Part shown: positions 26,151 through 34,119 of the stretch, piece after piece
Layout: the number at the start of each line of letters is the position of its first letter
Numbering within the stretch: position 1 is the first letter of the stretch
Origin: UBA8752 sp040261275
Lineage (GTDB): Bacteria; Bacteroidota; Bacteroidia; Flavobacteriales_D; Sanyastnellaceae
Assembly: GCA_040261275.1 (NCBI GenBank)
Contig: JBDQOI010000020.1
Span: 1-46,704 of the forward strand
Length of the DNA: 46,704 nucleotides
Reading direction: 5' to 3'
The notes under the pieces: generated by a model
Database searches by the model: none
Told to the model about the DNA's origin: nothing
What the model saw: only the letters and a program-made list of their open reading frames with translations
Translations under genes and position numbers: made by a program

Positions 26151-26858
26151 ATGGAAGCCTACATCGCGGAATTTGTCGGAACTGCCCTCCTGCTGTTGCT
26201 CGGCAGTGGCGTCGTCGCCAACGTCTTATTGGAGCAGAGCAAAGGCAAGGACGCCGGCTGGATCGTCATCTGCTGGGCTTGGGCGGTTGCGGTTTTCCTC
26301 GGCGTGTATTCGGCCACCGCGCTCGGGGGCAGCGGCCACCTCAACCCTGCCGTCACTTTGGGAGTCGCCGCCTTTGGCGGCTTTGACGCCGCCATGGTAC
26401 CCGGTTACATCGCTGCCCAGGTGGCAGGCGCATTTGTCGGTTCGAGCCTCGCTTGGCTGGCCTACAAACCCCATTTCGATGCCACCGCGGACGGTGATCT
26501 CAAACTCGCCATCTTCTGCACCGCTCCTGCCATCCGCAAAACCGGGTGGAACCTCATCACCGAAGCCATCGGCACCTTCGTTCTGGTCTTCGGCGCGCTC
26601 TCCATTTCTGCCCCCACCGACAGCCTCGGCGCCTTGGACGCCCTGCCCGTCGCCCTGCTCGTTCTTGGCATCGGCTTGGCGCTGGGCGGTCCCACGGGGT
26701 ACGCCATCAATCCGGCGCGGGATTTCGGGCCGAGGCTCGCCCATGCCGTCCTGCCCATCTCAGGCAAGCGCGACGCAGACTGGGGCTACGCCTGGGTTCC
26801 CATCATCGGGCCCATCATCGGTGGTTTGCTCGGCGCCGCCCTCTTCGCTGCCCTCTAG
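26151..26858 (+). CDS. glpF: Glycerol uptake facilitator (MIP family)
   Basis: 235 residues from ATG 26151, 2 bases after the glpD stop. Six hydrophobic helices and the two half-helix motifs of aquaporins: GHLNPAVTLG (NPA1) and YAINPARDFGP (NPA2). The Asp after NPAR is typical of aquaglyceroporins rather than pure water channels. Passes glycerol across the inner membrane for GlpK. Last gene of the glycerol operon. The stop is 12 bases from the convergent beta-mannosidase stop, without an obvious terminator. Confidence 0.95.
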   Translation: MEAYIAEFVGTALLLLLGSGVVANVLLEQSKGKDAGWIVICWAWAVAVFLGVYSATALGGSGHLNPAVTLGVAAFGGFDAAMVPGYIAAQVAGAFVGSSLAWLAYKPHFDATADGDLKLAIFCTAPAIRKTGWNLITEAIGTFVLVFGALSISAPTDSLGALDALPVALLVLGIGLALGGPTGYAINPARDFGPRLAHAVLPISGKRDADWGYAWVPIIGPIIGGLLGAALFAAL

Positions 26859-26870
26859 GCGCGCGTCCTC

Positions 26871-29393
26871 TTAATTCTTCCGGTACATGCCGAGGTGCGC
26901 CACACGGACGGAACCTGGGCCGGTCATGGTGGTATCGGCATTGACAAACCCAATCCAACGGGGGGCTCCCGGCAAATACATGAAGCCATTGTCATCGAAG
27001 CGTCCTTCGGCTTCGGCACGGAGCTGAACGCCGCACAGAACAGCGTCACTCTCAATCCAAACGCCGCCATCGCCGGGCGTCACGTCAAATTTCGCGTCGA
27101 CCCAATCATAGGACGATGCCGGCTTCAAAGGCGACGCTCCCCTGTCTATCCAGGCCCCGTCTTCCGTGCGCAGGGACCACGCCAAAACCGCAGCTTCACC
27201 CGGCACATCACGGGTCATGAACGGCTTGTCCCGCTCGCCGAATGCCGGAAGGTCGACCACCAGCTCCATCGTCTTCAGCGTGTCTCCAGAGAGGTTCAGC
27301 AAGGCCCAAGCGAGCTTGCCCCGCCAGGGCATCGGCCCGAGGTTCTGGCCGACCATGCGCAGCGCATCGGTACGGCTGCGGTCCCACAACACGCGCACCG
27401 GTTGGTTGGCATCGCGCACGGCGTGGTGGGCGAGCTTCCACCGGCCGGCGTGGTCCACCGTCGACCAGGATACGGTGGGCCACACGTCATCCAACTGCCA
27501 ATACAGCGATCCCGACGTACGTCCTCCAGAACACCGGTGGCGTTCGATGGCTTGCCTTAATCCCTCTGCTTGCGTGAGCTGAGTCAAATGAATCCAACGA
27601 TCCAGATCATCCATACCCTCTGCCTCCACAGCAGTCGGGTCAAGGAAATACCCATCGGCATAGAACTGCATCATGTCCCATCCGTCGAAGCCGGGCTCGA
27701 GCCAATCCATCTTGCTGCGCTGGCGGAATTGCAATGCCGTATCCGTGAAGGATTGCACACCGACCGCCTCCAACGTCCTTCGGTCGGGCAAGCTCTGCAG
27801 GCCGAACTCGCTGGCAAACCTTCCCCCGTCGCGGGTGAAGAAATCAAAGCCTTCCTTGCCGAACCAGACGCCCCAGTCGTGCTGGTCACCCGCCATGCGG
27901 TGTTTTGCGGGGTCCACCGGAGAGGGGGAAGACGGCCAATAAAACCCGCCGCCCTTCGATTCGACCACGTTTGGCAATCCCTCTTCGAAAAGGTCCACAT
28001 ACGCCTGCCACGCTGCTGCGGAATCCGCGGCATCCATGCCGTACAACTCTTGCCAGCCCCACTCCTTCCACGCCTTTTCCGTCTCGTTGTTGCCGCACCA
28101 CAGCGCCAGCGACGTCCGATTGCGCAACCGCACCACCTGCTCCTCTGCCTCGGCCAAGAAGTTGGCCTGCCAAGCCGAATCGCCCGGAACCATGGCGCAG
28201 GCATTCATGAAGTCCTGCCACACCAAGATGCCGAGCGAATCGCAACGGTCATAGAAAGCATCCGAACCGTAGACAGCGCCTCCCCATATGCGCAGCATGT
28301 TCATGTGCGATGCCACCGCATCATCGAGCATGCGGTCGAACTGACGCTCACCGCGATTGACAAAGAAGTCCGGCGGAATGATGTCCGCGCCGCGCGCCTG
28401 GACCGGCACCCCGTTGACAACACATTGGAAAGATGTTCCGAATTCATCCGGCTCCTGCATCCATTCCAAACTGCGGATCCCAAAGCGATGTGCAGCCGAA
28501 CGCCCGGCTGCGTCCCCCAAGGTCAATCGATACAAAGGCTGCTCACCCATTCCGTTGGGCCACCACCGCTGAGGATTGGAAATGTGCAACGTGTATTCAT
28601 CACCTGCGACCGAAATCAAGGTGGTCAAAACAGCCTGATCTCCAAGCTCCAACCTTGCATTCAAACCCGGCACCTCCCCATCGAATTGAAGGCTGTAGAC
28701 GGCCGAATCTGAGCTCAAACTCAACAGTGACATGCCGAATGAAGGCAATTCCACATCCTGTCTCACCCAAGACACAGGCCGCCAAATTCCAGAAGTGACC
28801 AGCCGGGGTCCCCAGTCCCAACCAAAGTGATACATGGCCTTGCGCACCACCGCACTGACCTGCTGGCCCGGCGGCCGCGTCTCATTGCTCACCGGAATGC
28901 GCCACGGATGGGCATCCAGCTTCTTTTGCCCCTCCACTACAGGACTCTCTAAGACTACGTACAAGGTGTCGGCACCGGTGAAGACCATTTCGCTGGCTGG
29001 GATGTGCCAACTGCGGTGCATGTTCTCCGATCGCAGCAGGGTGTCGCTATTGAGCATGACCGTCGCATAGGTGTCCAACCCGAGGAATTCCAATGCCCAA
29101 TCTCCTGAAACTGGGGGAGGTACAATGGCTCGACGATAATGCCAATCCATCCCTTCCACCCACTGGGCATCACCTTCGTTCGCAGCGGCAAAGGGATCCG
29201 AAATCAAGCCTTGGGTCAGAAGGTCCAAGTGGACATTTCCCGGGACATGGGCCTCGAGCCAGTGGCCTTCTGTATCTCTAAAAGACCACCCCTGATTCAA
29301 ATCAAGCCGCACTTTTTCGGCATCGACGGATTGGCACGAGGATAGGGTCAGACCGAAAGCTAACAGAAAGACGAAAATGCGGTTCAGGTTCAC
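26871..29393 (-). CDS. GH2 beta-mannosidase lipoprotein
   Basis: 840 residues from GTG 29393 (MNLNRIFVFLLAFGLTLSSC with lipobox LSSC, Cys 20); GTG 29414 would add 7 residues. GH2 architecture: sugar-binding domain (~30-210), Ig-like domain, then TIM barrel. Family motifs are HVPGNVHLDL, NMLRIWGGAVY and DSLGILVWQDFMNACAMVP. Acid/base glutamate E437 is in LWCGNNE and the nucleophile E529 in FASEFGLQSLP. Hydrolyses terminal beta-1,4-mannosyl residues, such as the core mannose of N-glycans or mannan oligosaccharides. The lipid anchor puts it in the periplasm or at the outer membrane. Together with the PNGase F-like and GH92 lipoproteins in this window it fits N-glycan breakdown. TATCTTGT lies 13 bases before the GTG at 29393, supporting that start. 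Confidence 0.92.
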   Translation of the reverse strand: MNLNRIFVFLLAFGLTLSSCQSVDAEKVRLDLNQGWSFRDTEGHWLEAHVPGNVHLDLLTQGLISDPFAAANEGDAQWVEGMDWHYRRAIVPPPVSGDWALEFLGLDTYATVMLNSDTLLRSENMHRSWHIPASEMVFTGADTLYVVLESPVVEGQKKLDAHPWRIPVSNETRPPGQQVSAVVRKAMYHFGWDWGPRLVTSGIWRPVSWVRQDVELPSFGMSLLSLSSDSAVYSLQFDGEVPGLNARLELGDQAVLTTLISVAGDEYTLHISNPQRWWPNGMGEQPLYRLTLGDAAGRSAAHRFGIRSLEWMQEPDEFGTSFQCVVNGVPVQARGADIIPPDFFVNRGERQFDRMLDDAVASHMNMLRIWGGAVYGSDAFYDRCDSLGILVWQDFMNACAMVPGDSAWQANFLAEAEEQVVRLRNRTSLALWCGNNETEKAWKEWGWQELYGMDAADSAAAWQAYVDLFEEGLPNVVESKGGGFYWPSSPSPVDPAKHRMAGDQHDWGVWFGKEGFDFFTRDGGRFASEFGLQSLPDRRTLEAVGVQSFTDTALQFRQRSKMDWLEPGFDGWDMMQFYADGYFLDPTAVEAEGMDDLDRWIHLTQLTQAEGLRQAIERHRCSGGRTSGSLYWQLDDVWPTVSWSTVDHAGRWKLAHHAVRDANQPVRVLWDRSRTDALRMVGQNLGPMPWRGKLAWALLNLSGDTLKTMELVVDLPAFGERDKPFMTRDVPGEAAVLAWSLRTEDGAWIDRGASPLKPASSYDWVDAKFDVTPGDGGVWIESDAVLCGVQLRAEAEGRFDDNGFMYLPGAPRWIGFVNADTTMTGPGSVRVAHLGMYRKN

Positions 29394-29542
29394 AAACGAC
29401 AAGATAATTCGCACTAACAGACCTCAAGCCATACTACCAATTAAGTCCTGATTTCAATAGACCAAAACCACTTCTTTGGTGGCGGATGAACTTTTCACCA
29501 CGCCCTCTGTTCGTATTGCTCACCTACTTCACAACCAAACCC

Positions 29543-31345
29543 ATGCGTCAACTCTTGACATTCTTGGCGTTGTGCCTTGCCCCTTTTGCTGCTTTGGCAC
29601 AATGCGACGGAGACCACCACGTGGCCGTCTACAACTACACTTTCCATCCTGCTGAAATCACCATTGATGCCGGCGAGTCTGTGTCCTTCCGAAACTATGG
29701 CGGATGGCACAGCATCAACGGCGAAACAAGCTACACGGGAGAGTCCTTGAACAACCCCGTTCCTTTTAGCCTCGACGCCAACTACGGATGGTGGTTGTGG
29801 GGCAATTGCATGGGCACGGTCACATTCGATGTGCCCGGCGTTTACACATACGAGTGTGGCGTAGGGGACAATGCAGAGGATGAAGGCATGATCGGCACGA
29901 TCATCGTTGAAGGTGACATGCCTACTACAACCGTTGTCGACGTCATCGTCAACAGCGACGTCCACAACATTTTGGAAGCAGCCGTCATCGGCGCAGACTT
30001 GGCCGGTGCGCTTTCCGGCGACGGTCCATTCACCGTATTTGCCCCAACCGACGACGCGTTCATCGCACTTGCCGGTGCACTCGGCGCCGAACCCGAAGAC
30101 TTGCTGGACCTCGATGGCCTCAGCGACATCCTTCTGTACCACGTAGTCGGAGCACAGGTTTTGTCCACCGACTTGGCCGATGGCGCCACCGCCACCACGC
30201 TGAATGGAGCTGACGTTACCGTCACCATCAACGACGACGGCATCTTCATCAACGATGCGCAAGTGATCGTCGCCGACATCACCACCGACAACGGTGTGGT
30301 GCACGTCATCGACGCCGTGCTTCTTCCGCCCACCGAGCCAGAGCCCTTCACCGTCGTCGACGTCATCGTCAACAGCGACGTGCACAATCTGCTGGAAGCC
30401 GCCGTTGGCGCCGCAGGACTGGTGGATGCCCTCAATGGAGAAGGCCCGTTCACCGTATTTGCCCCGACCGACGATGCGTTCATCGCCCTCGCCGGTGCAC
30501 TTGGTGTCTCTGCTGAAGACCTTCTCGCCCTGCCGGAACTTTCCGATATCCTGTTGTACCACGTGATCGGTGCACAGGTACTTTCCACCGATCTGGTCGA
30601 TGGAGCGACCGCGACCACACTGCTCGGTGAAGACGTCACCGTGACCATCAATGACGACGGCATCTTCATCAACGATGCGCAGGTAATCGTCGCCGACATC
30701 GAGACGGACAATGGTGTGGTCCATGTCATTGACGCCGTCCTGTTGGTACCGGAACCTTACACTGTAGTCGACGTCATCGTGAACAGCGACGTGCACACGC
30801 TCCTCGAAGCAGCTGTTGGTGCTGCCGGACTGGTGGATGCGCTCAACGGAGAGGGGCCCTTTACCGTATTCGCCCCCACCGACGATGCGTTCATCGCCCT
30901 TGCCGGTGCACTTGGTGTTTCTGCTGAAGACCTCCTCGCCCTGCCGGAACTCGCCGACATCTTGCTCTACCACGTGGTCGGAGCTCAAGTGCTCTCCACC
31001 GATCTCTCAGATGGTGCCACTGCCACTACCCTCAACGGAGCAGACGTCACCGTTGAGATTGACTGCGCCGGTGACATCTTCATCAACGATGCACAGGTCA
31101 CCGTCGCCGATATCGTGACCGACAATGGTGTAGTGCACGTCATCGATGCCGTCCTTTTGCCGCCTACCCCCGAGAACGACTGCGCCGACGGCGACTGCTG
31201 CGGTGAAGGCACCATCTGGGATGCCGAGCTCGGTCAATGCGTCGTGGAAGATGTCGGCTGCGAAGGAGACATGGACGGAGACCTTATCGTCTCAGTGGGC
31301 GATATCCTCACGCTCCTCATCTTCTTCGGAGACCCCTGCGAATAA
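29543..31345 (+). CDS. Cupredoxin plus three FAS1 domains, dockerin-like tail
   Basis: 600 residues from ATG 29543 (MRQLLTFLALCLAPFAALAQ signal); an earlier in-frame ATG at 29486 gives a poorer signal. Residues ~22-125 are plastocyanin-like (AVYNYTFHPAEITIDAGESV, GGWHSING, YECG...DEGMIG). The expected C-x-x-H copper ligand is not present (CGVGD). Three FAS1 domains follow (TVVDVIVNSDVH ... FAPTDDAF ... NGVVHVIDAVLL), nearly identical to one another. After a Cys-rich linker (CADGDCCGEG) the protein ends in a single dockerin-like loop, GDMDGDLIVSVGDILTLLIF, with flanking cysteines. Probably an adhesive or matrix surface protein. A strong palindromic terminator follows. Confidence 0.9.
   Translation: MRQLLTFLALCLAPFAALAQCDGDHHVAVYNYTFHPAEITIDAGESVSFRNYGGWHSINGETSYTGESLNNPVPFSLDANYGWWLWGNCMGTVTFDVPGVYTYECGVGDNAEDEGMIGTIIVEGDMPTTTVVDVIVNSDVHNILEAAVIGADLAGALSGDGPFTVFAPTDDAFIALAGALGAEPEDLLDLDGLSDILLYHVVGAQVLSTDLADGATATTLNGADVTVTINDDGIFINDAQVIVADITTDNGVVHVIDAVLLPPTEPEPFTVVDVIVNSDVHNLLEAAVGAAGLVDALNGEGPFTVFAPTDDAFIALAGALGVSAEDLLALPELSDILLYHVIGAQVLSTDLVDGATATTLLGEDVTVTINDDGIFINDAQVIVADIETDNGVVHVIDAVLLVPEPYTVVDVIVNSDVHTLLEAAVGAAGLVDALNGEGPFTVFAPTDDAFIALAGALGVSAEDLLALPELADILLYHVVGAQVLSTDLSDGATATTLNGADVTVEIDCAGDIFINDAQVTVADIVTDNGVVHVIDAVLLPPTPENDCADGDCCGEGTIWDAELGQCVVEDVGCEGDMDGDLIVSVGDILTLLIFFGDPCE
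29933..31160 (+). repeat. Three tandem FAS1-domain repeats
   Basis: Repeat starts are marked by the codons for TVVDVIVNSDVH at about 29933, 30353 and 30764. Periods are 420 and 411 bases, the difference lying in the inter-domain linker. Copies 2 and 3 share long identical protein stretches (AAVGAAGLVDALNGEGPFTV), implying recent duplication or gene conversion. Confidence 0.88.
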
Positions 31346-31371
31346 GGGTCAAAAGACAATTTAAATGAGAT

Positions 31372-31405
31372 GGAAACCCCGCAATTGCGGGGTTTCCTGC
31401 TTTTC
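31372..31405. terminator. Palindromic terminator, possibly bidirectional
   Basis: Perfect 11-bp stem GGAAACCCCGC / GCGGGGTTTCC around AATT (31372-31397), 26 bases after the FAS1 stop, followed by TGCTTTTC. Since the next gene is convergent, it could serve both directions; the T run is imperfect on the plus strand and absent on the minus strand. Confidence 0.75.
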
Positions 31406-31608
31406 AGACTTTCCATCTGCCCGAAGCAAAGGCGTCCACTTGCCTGCAAATTTTTCTACTTGGACACTCGACATAGCGGGTTATCCATCCGCGCCAAGCC
31501 CCCATCAGCGATGACAATCAAGCGAAGTCGCAACAAGGGGGAAACCCAATGCCCAGGCATGTTCACCCAGACTGTTCGGGTCACACAATCAGCACGAATG
31601 TTCGTTCT

Positions 31609-32151
31609 TTAAATGCGCTCTGCCCTAATGAGGTAATAGCGATCGTGGAACAGCCGTAAAATCGGTCGGAAGCCCATGGGAATACCCCGCCACGCCCACT
31701 TCTTGGAATGGGTGATGCGCCAGCCGGCCTTTTCCAGCAACAAATCGAATTGCCACGGCTCGAATTCGTGGTAATGACGATCGTAAGGGTCCAAATCCCC
31801 TTGATACGCTTTAGAAAACCAGAGTCTCAGAGGGATCGACGCAAACAAGACAGGCGACTTAATTTGCTGCAACAGCGGAAAAGGCGACACCATATGTTCC
31901 AGAATCTCGAAGGCCGTCACCGCGTCAAAACCCTCAGCTGAGGCCATGTCGGGATTCAAATCGAGGTCACGTCCATCGGTGTTCACGACTTGATAGCCCT
32001 GTTCTTTCATCCGTTCAGATAGTGGATTGGGAATTCCCACGTCCAACAGCTTCATCCCCGGTGCTCCATGCTCCGCCAGAAAATCAAGCGTAATTTGAAA
32101 CCTCCTATTATGCTCACCATCTCGATACCAACGCTGTTCATACATGTCCAT
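31609..32151 (-). CDS. SAM-dependent methyltransferase-like protein
   Basis: 180 residues. Class I Rossmann methyltransferase pattern: motif I is KLLDVGIPNPLSERM (~34-48; glycine-poor, a degenerate form of DxGxGxG), an acidic DGRD at the end of strand 2 (59-62) and FDAVTAFEILEHM (~75-87) as the post-motif segment. The length is at the low end for the family and the SAM loop is unusual, so activity is likely but not certain. A perfect TAATTTTG box lies on this strand at 32172-32179, about 21 bases upstream of the ATG. It is divergent from the sulfotransferase-like gene, with start codons overlapping by 8 bases. Neighbouring glycosyltransferase and sulfotransferase genes suggest surface-glycan modification. 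Confidence 0.75.
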   Translation of the reverse strand: MDMYEQRWYRDGEHNRRFQITLDFLAEHGAPGMKLLDVGIPNPLSERMKEQGYQVVNTDGRDLDLNPDMASAEGFDAVTAFEILEHMVSPFPLLQQIKSPVLFASIPLRLWFSKAYQGDLDPYDRHYHEFEPWQFDLLLEKAGWRITHSKKWAWRGIPMGFRPILRLFHDRYYLIRAERI

Positions 32152-32875
32152 TAGGAATCTGTGTCCTCGAACAAAATTAATGGTTGTCGGAACAGGACGT
32201 TCAGGAACACATCACTTATCCACAGTACTCAATGACGTCGGAATCGAAGTCGGTCATGAAAAGTTGGGTGATGACGGCATCTCTTCCTGGTGTCTGGTGT
32301 CCCCATTGAAAAACTCACCCTATGGTCCTGCATTGACCGAATTGAATGCGGAAGAATACGTGGTAGGGCATCAGCTGCGGAACCCCATCAATACAGTGCC
32401 CAGCCTCATGACCATCAACAAAAAGAGCTGGGATTTCATTCGCAAGGATGCCAAAGAGCGGACCGCACCCTGGTGGTGGAGACGCGCGCCTATTCGTGTG
32501 AAGGCCATGTGGCACTGGTTGGACTGGAACCTTCGCGCGGAAGAAATGGCAGAAGTTCATTGGACTTTGGATCAGGCCCCTGAAATAGGTTCCTCACTGG
32601 CAGAGGCCATGAAAGAGCCACAATTGGAGGAGATTTGGAAGGAGGCGTGGAACTCCTTTGAATCTCCTCAGAACAATGCGAAAGTCCGGGTCACTTCGTT
32701 CAGTCGCATGATAAAAACCTCGCCACCTGTCGCCATCCGAAGGATCCGTCATGCCATGAAGTGGATACCTGCCACGGAAGAAGCTCTCTTCGAAGCAGAT
32801 CCCATTCTCGCAAAGGACATGATTGATTTTTGGTGCGAATTCAAAGAACGCACCGCGCAAATTCACTCAAATTGA
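32144..32875 (+). CDS. P-loop sulfotransferase-like protein
   Basis: 243 residues. The PAPS-type P-loop MVVGTGRSGTHHLSTVLND lies at residues 13-31, followed by VGHE. An internal ATG at 32180 would start directly at the P-loop strand (231 residues) and would remove the 8-base overlap with the divergent methyltransferase gene. The rest is Trp/Glu-rich and helical (WWWRRAPIRVKAMWHWLDW) without a second confidently placed family motif, so the substrate cannot be named; carbohydrate sulfation is an inference. The tail overlaps the convergent glycosyltransferase gene by 9 bases. Moderately AT-rich compared with flanking operons. Confidence 0.72.
   Translation: MSIRNLCPRTKLMVVGTGRSGTHHLSTVLNDVGIEVGHEKLGDDGISSWCLVSPLKNSPYGPALTELNAEEYVVGHQLRNPINTVPSLMTINKKSWDFIRKDAKERTAPWWWRRAPIRVKAMWHWLDWNLRAEEMAEVHWTLDQAPEIGSSLAEAMKEPQLEEIWKEAWNSFESPQNNAKVRVTSFSRMIKTSPPVAIRRIRHAMKWIPATEEALFEADPILAKDMIDFWCEFKERTAQIHSN
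32172..32179 (-). promoter_or_regulatory. Consensus -7 box TAATTTTG for methyltransferase gene
   Basis: Exact TAnnTTTG match on the minus strand. The predicted transcription start is near 32167, giving a short 5' UTR before ATG 32151 (or the in-frame ATG at 32145). The box lies inside the 5' end of the divergent sulfotransferase-like frame if that gene starts at 32144. Confidence 0.55.
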
Positions 32876-34036
32876 AACGTAGCGCTCGGTGAACTTCTCA
32901 GCTGCTGATTCCCAATTGCAATCAGTAGAAACCGCTGCCAGGGCGTTTCTAGACCACTTTTCAAACCGAGCCTCATCGGCAAACATGAACGCGATCTCCT
33001 GCGCCATGTCCTCGACGTCTTCCGCCTTGTGCATGCGGCCACAATCGTATTGCTCGACAACCCTCATCTGCGCAGGACAATCACTCACAAGCAAGGGCAA
33101 TCCGAACGACATGTACTGGAAGATCTTATTGGCATAAGTCGTATCGTGGTGGGGATTGCGGTGAATAGGGCAAATTCCCACGTGCGCCCGGTCGAGGTGC
33201 GCCGCGAATTTGGAGGGGTGAACCCAACCGTGGAGGTGGACCCTGTCCTCCAATCCTCGGGCGCGGATGTCCTCCTCGTGCCGAGCTTGGAAAGACCCCG
33301 TGCCCAACACGTGCAACTCGAGCTCCATCTCATCCCGGAGCAAATCAAGAGCGGCTATAGCCGTTCCCAATCCCCGACGTTCCCCGGTATCGCCTATGTA
33401 CAACAGTCTCTTCAAACCTGAATCCCCTGCTTTGACGGCAGGTGTTGGATTGAAAGTACCGGGCGAGTAATTGGGTACTACAATAAAAGGTTGACGGGGG
33501 ACGATTCCTTGACCTACATACCATTCACCCGCCTCCTCCGTCACGAGAATAACGGCATCCGCCTTTTGGATGAATTGACGCTCAAAACGCGCCCACCGGC
33601 TCGGTCGAATCAACCACCGGCCCAGCCCGGATTTGACGTGGCGGTAATGCTGCATGATCTCCGGTCGATTTTCATGAAGATCGAGCAACCATTGCGCGCC
33701 AACCGGTTTTGCCCACCAAGCGCCCCGGGCCACTTTCAAATCATGGACGTGCATGACATCGACCTCTTCCCCTTTTAGAGCCTGTCGAATCAGCCGTGCA
33801 ACATGCCCATGATAAAAAGGCAAGGAATAGGCCAAAGCGGACATCTTTCGCCAAAAGGGACCCAACGCAATCGACACGACAGAAACTCCATTGTGATGAT
33901 ATCGACGGGAGGAATCCGCATCCGGATGAAGGTTGACCAGCAAGACCTCATGGCCGGCCTGAATCAATGCCTCTGCCTCTCGTTCCACCCGCAAATCGGG
34001 AGGAAAAGCATCATCGAGAATCATGGCAATCTTCAT
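32867..34036 (-). CDS. Glycosyltransferase family 4 (GT-B) protein
   Basis: 389 residues. N-terminal Rossmann domain opening MKIAMILDDAFPPDLRVERE with the typical GHEVLLVNL and DVMHVHDL. C-terminal domain with LLYIGDTGERRGLGTAIAAL, HGWVHPSKFAAHLDRAHVGI and a donor-binding region around YANKIFQYMSFGLPLLVSDC. This fits retaining GT4-type transferases that add sugars to lipid-linked or surface glycans; donor and acceptor are unknown. The start is strongly supported by a perfect TAACTTTG box at -12. The 3' end overlaps the convergent sulfotransferase-like gene. Confidence 0.9.
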   Translation of the reverse strand: MKIAMILDDAFPPDLRVEREAEALIQAGHEVLLVNLHPDADSSRRYHHNGVSVVSIALGPFWRKMSALAYSLPFYHGHVARLIRQALKGEEVDVMHVHDLKVARGAWWAKPVGAQWLLDLHENRPEIMQHYRHVKSGLGRWLIRPSRWARFERQFIQKADAVILVTEEAGEWYVGQGIVPRQPFIVVPNYSPGTFNPTPAVKAGDSGLKRLLYIGDTGERRGLGTAIAALDLLRDEMELELHVLGTGSFQARHEEDIRARGLEDRVHLHGWVHPSKFAAHLDRAHVGICPIHRNPHHDTTYANKIFQYMSFGLPLLVSDCPAQMRVVEQYDCGRMHKAEDVEDMAQEIAFMFADEARFEKWSRNALAAVSTDCNWESAAEKFTERYVSI

Positions 34037-34040
34037 GGGA

Positions 34041-34048
34041 CAAAGTTA
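34041..34048 (-). promoter_or_regulatory. Consensus -7 box TAACTTTG, 12 bases before ATG 34036
   Basis: Exact TAnnTTTG on the minus strand, with TCCC between it and the ATG. This is the clearest example in the window of a -7 element placed so that transcription would begin at the start codon. Confidence 0.65.
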
Positions 34049-34119
34049 GCCGACGGCACATCCCTCCACTCTCAACCGGCCAAAAAAGCCTCCGCTCGAG
34101 TATCCGTTCGCCCCCGTCC

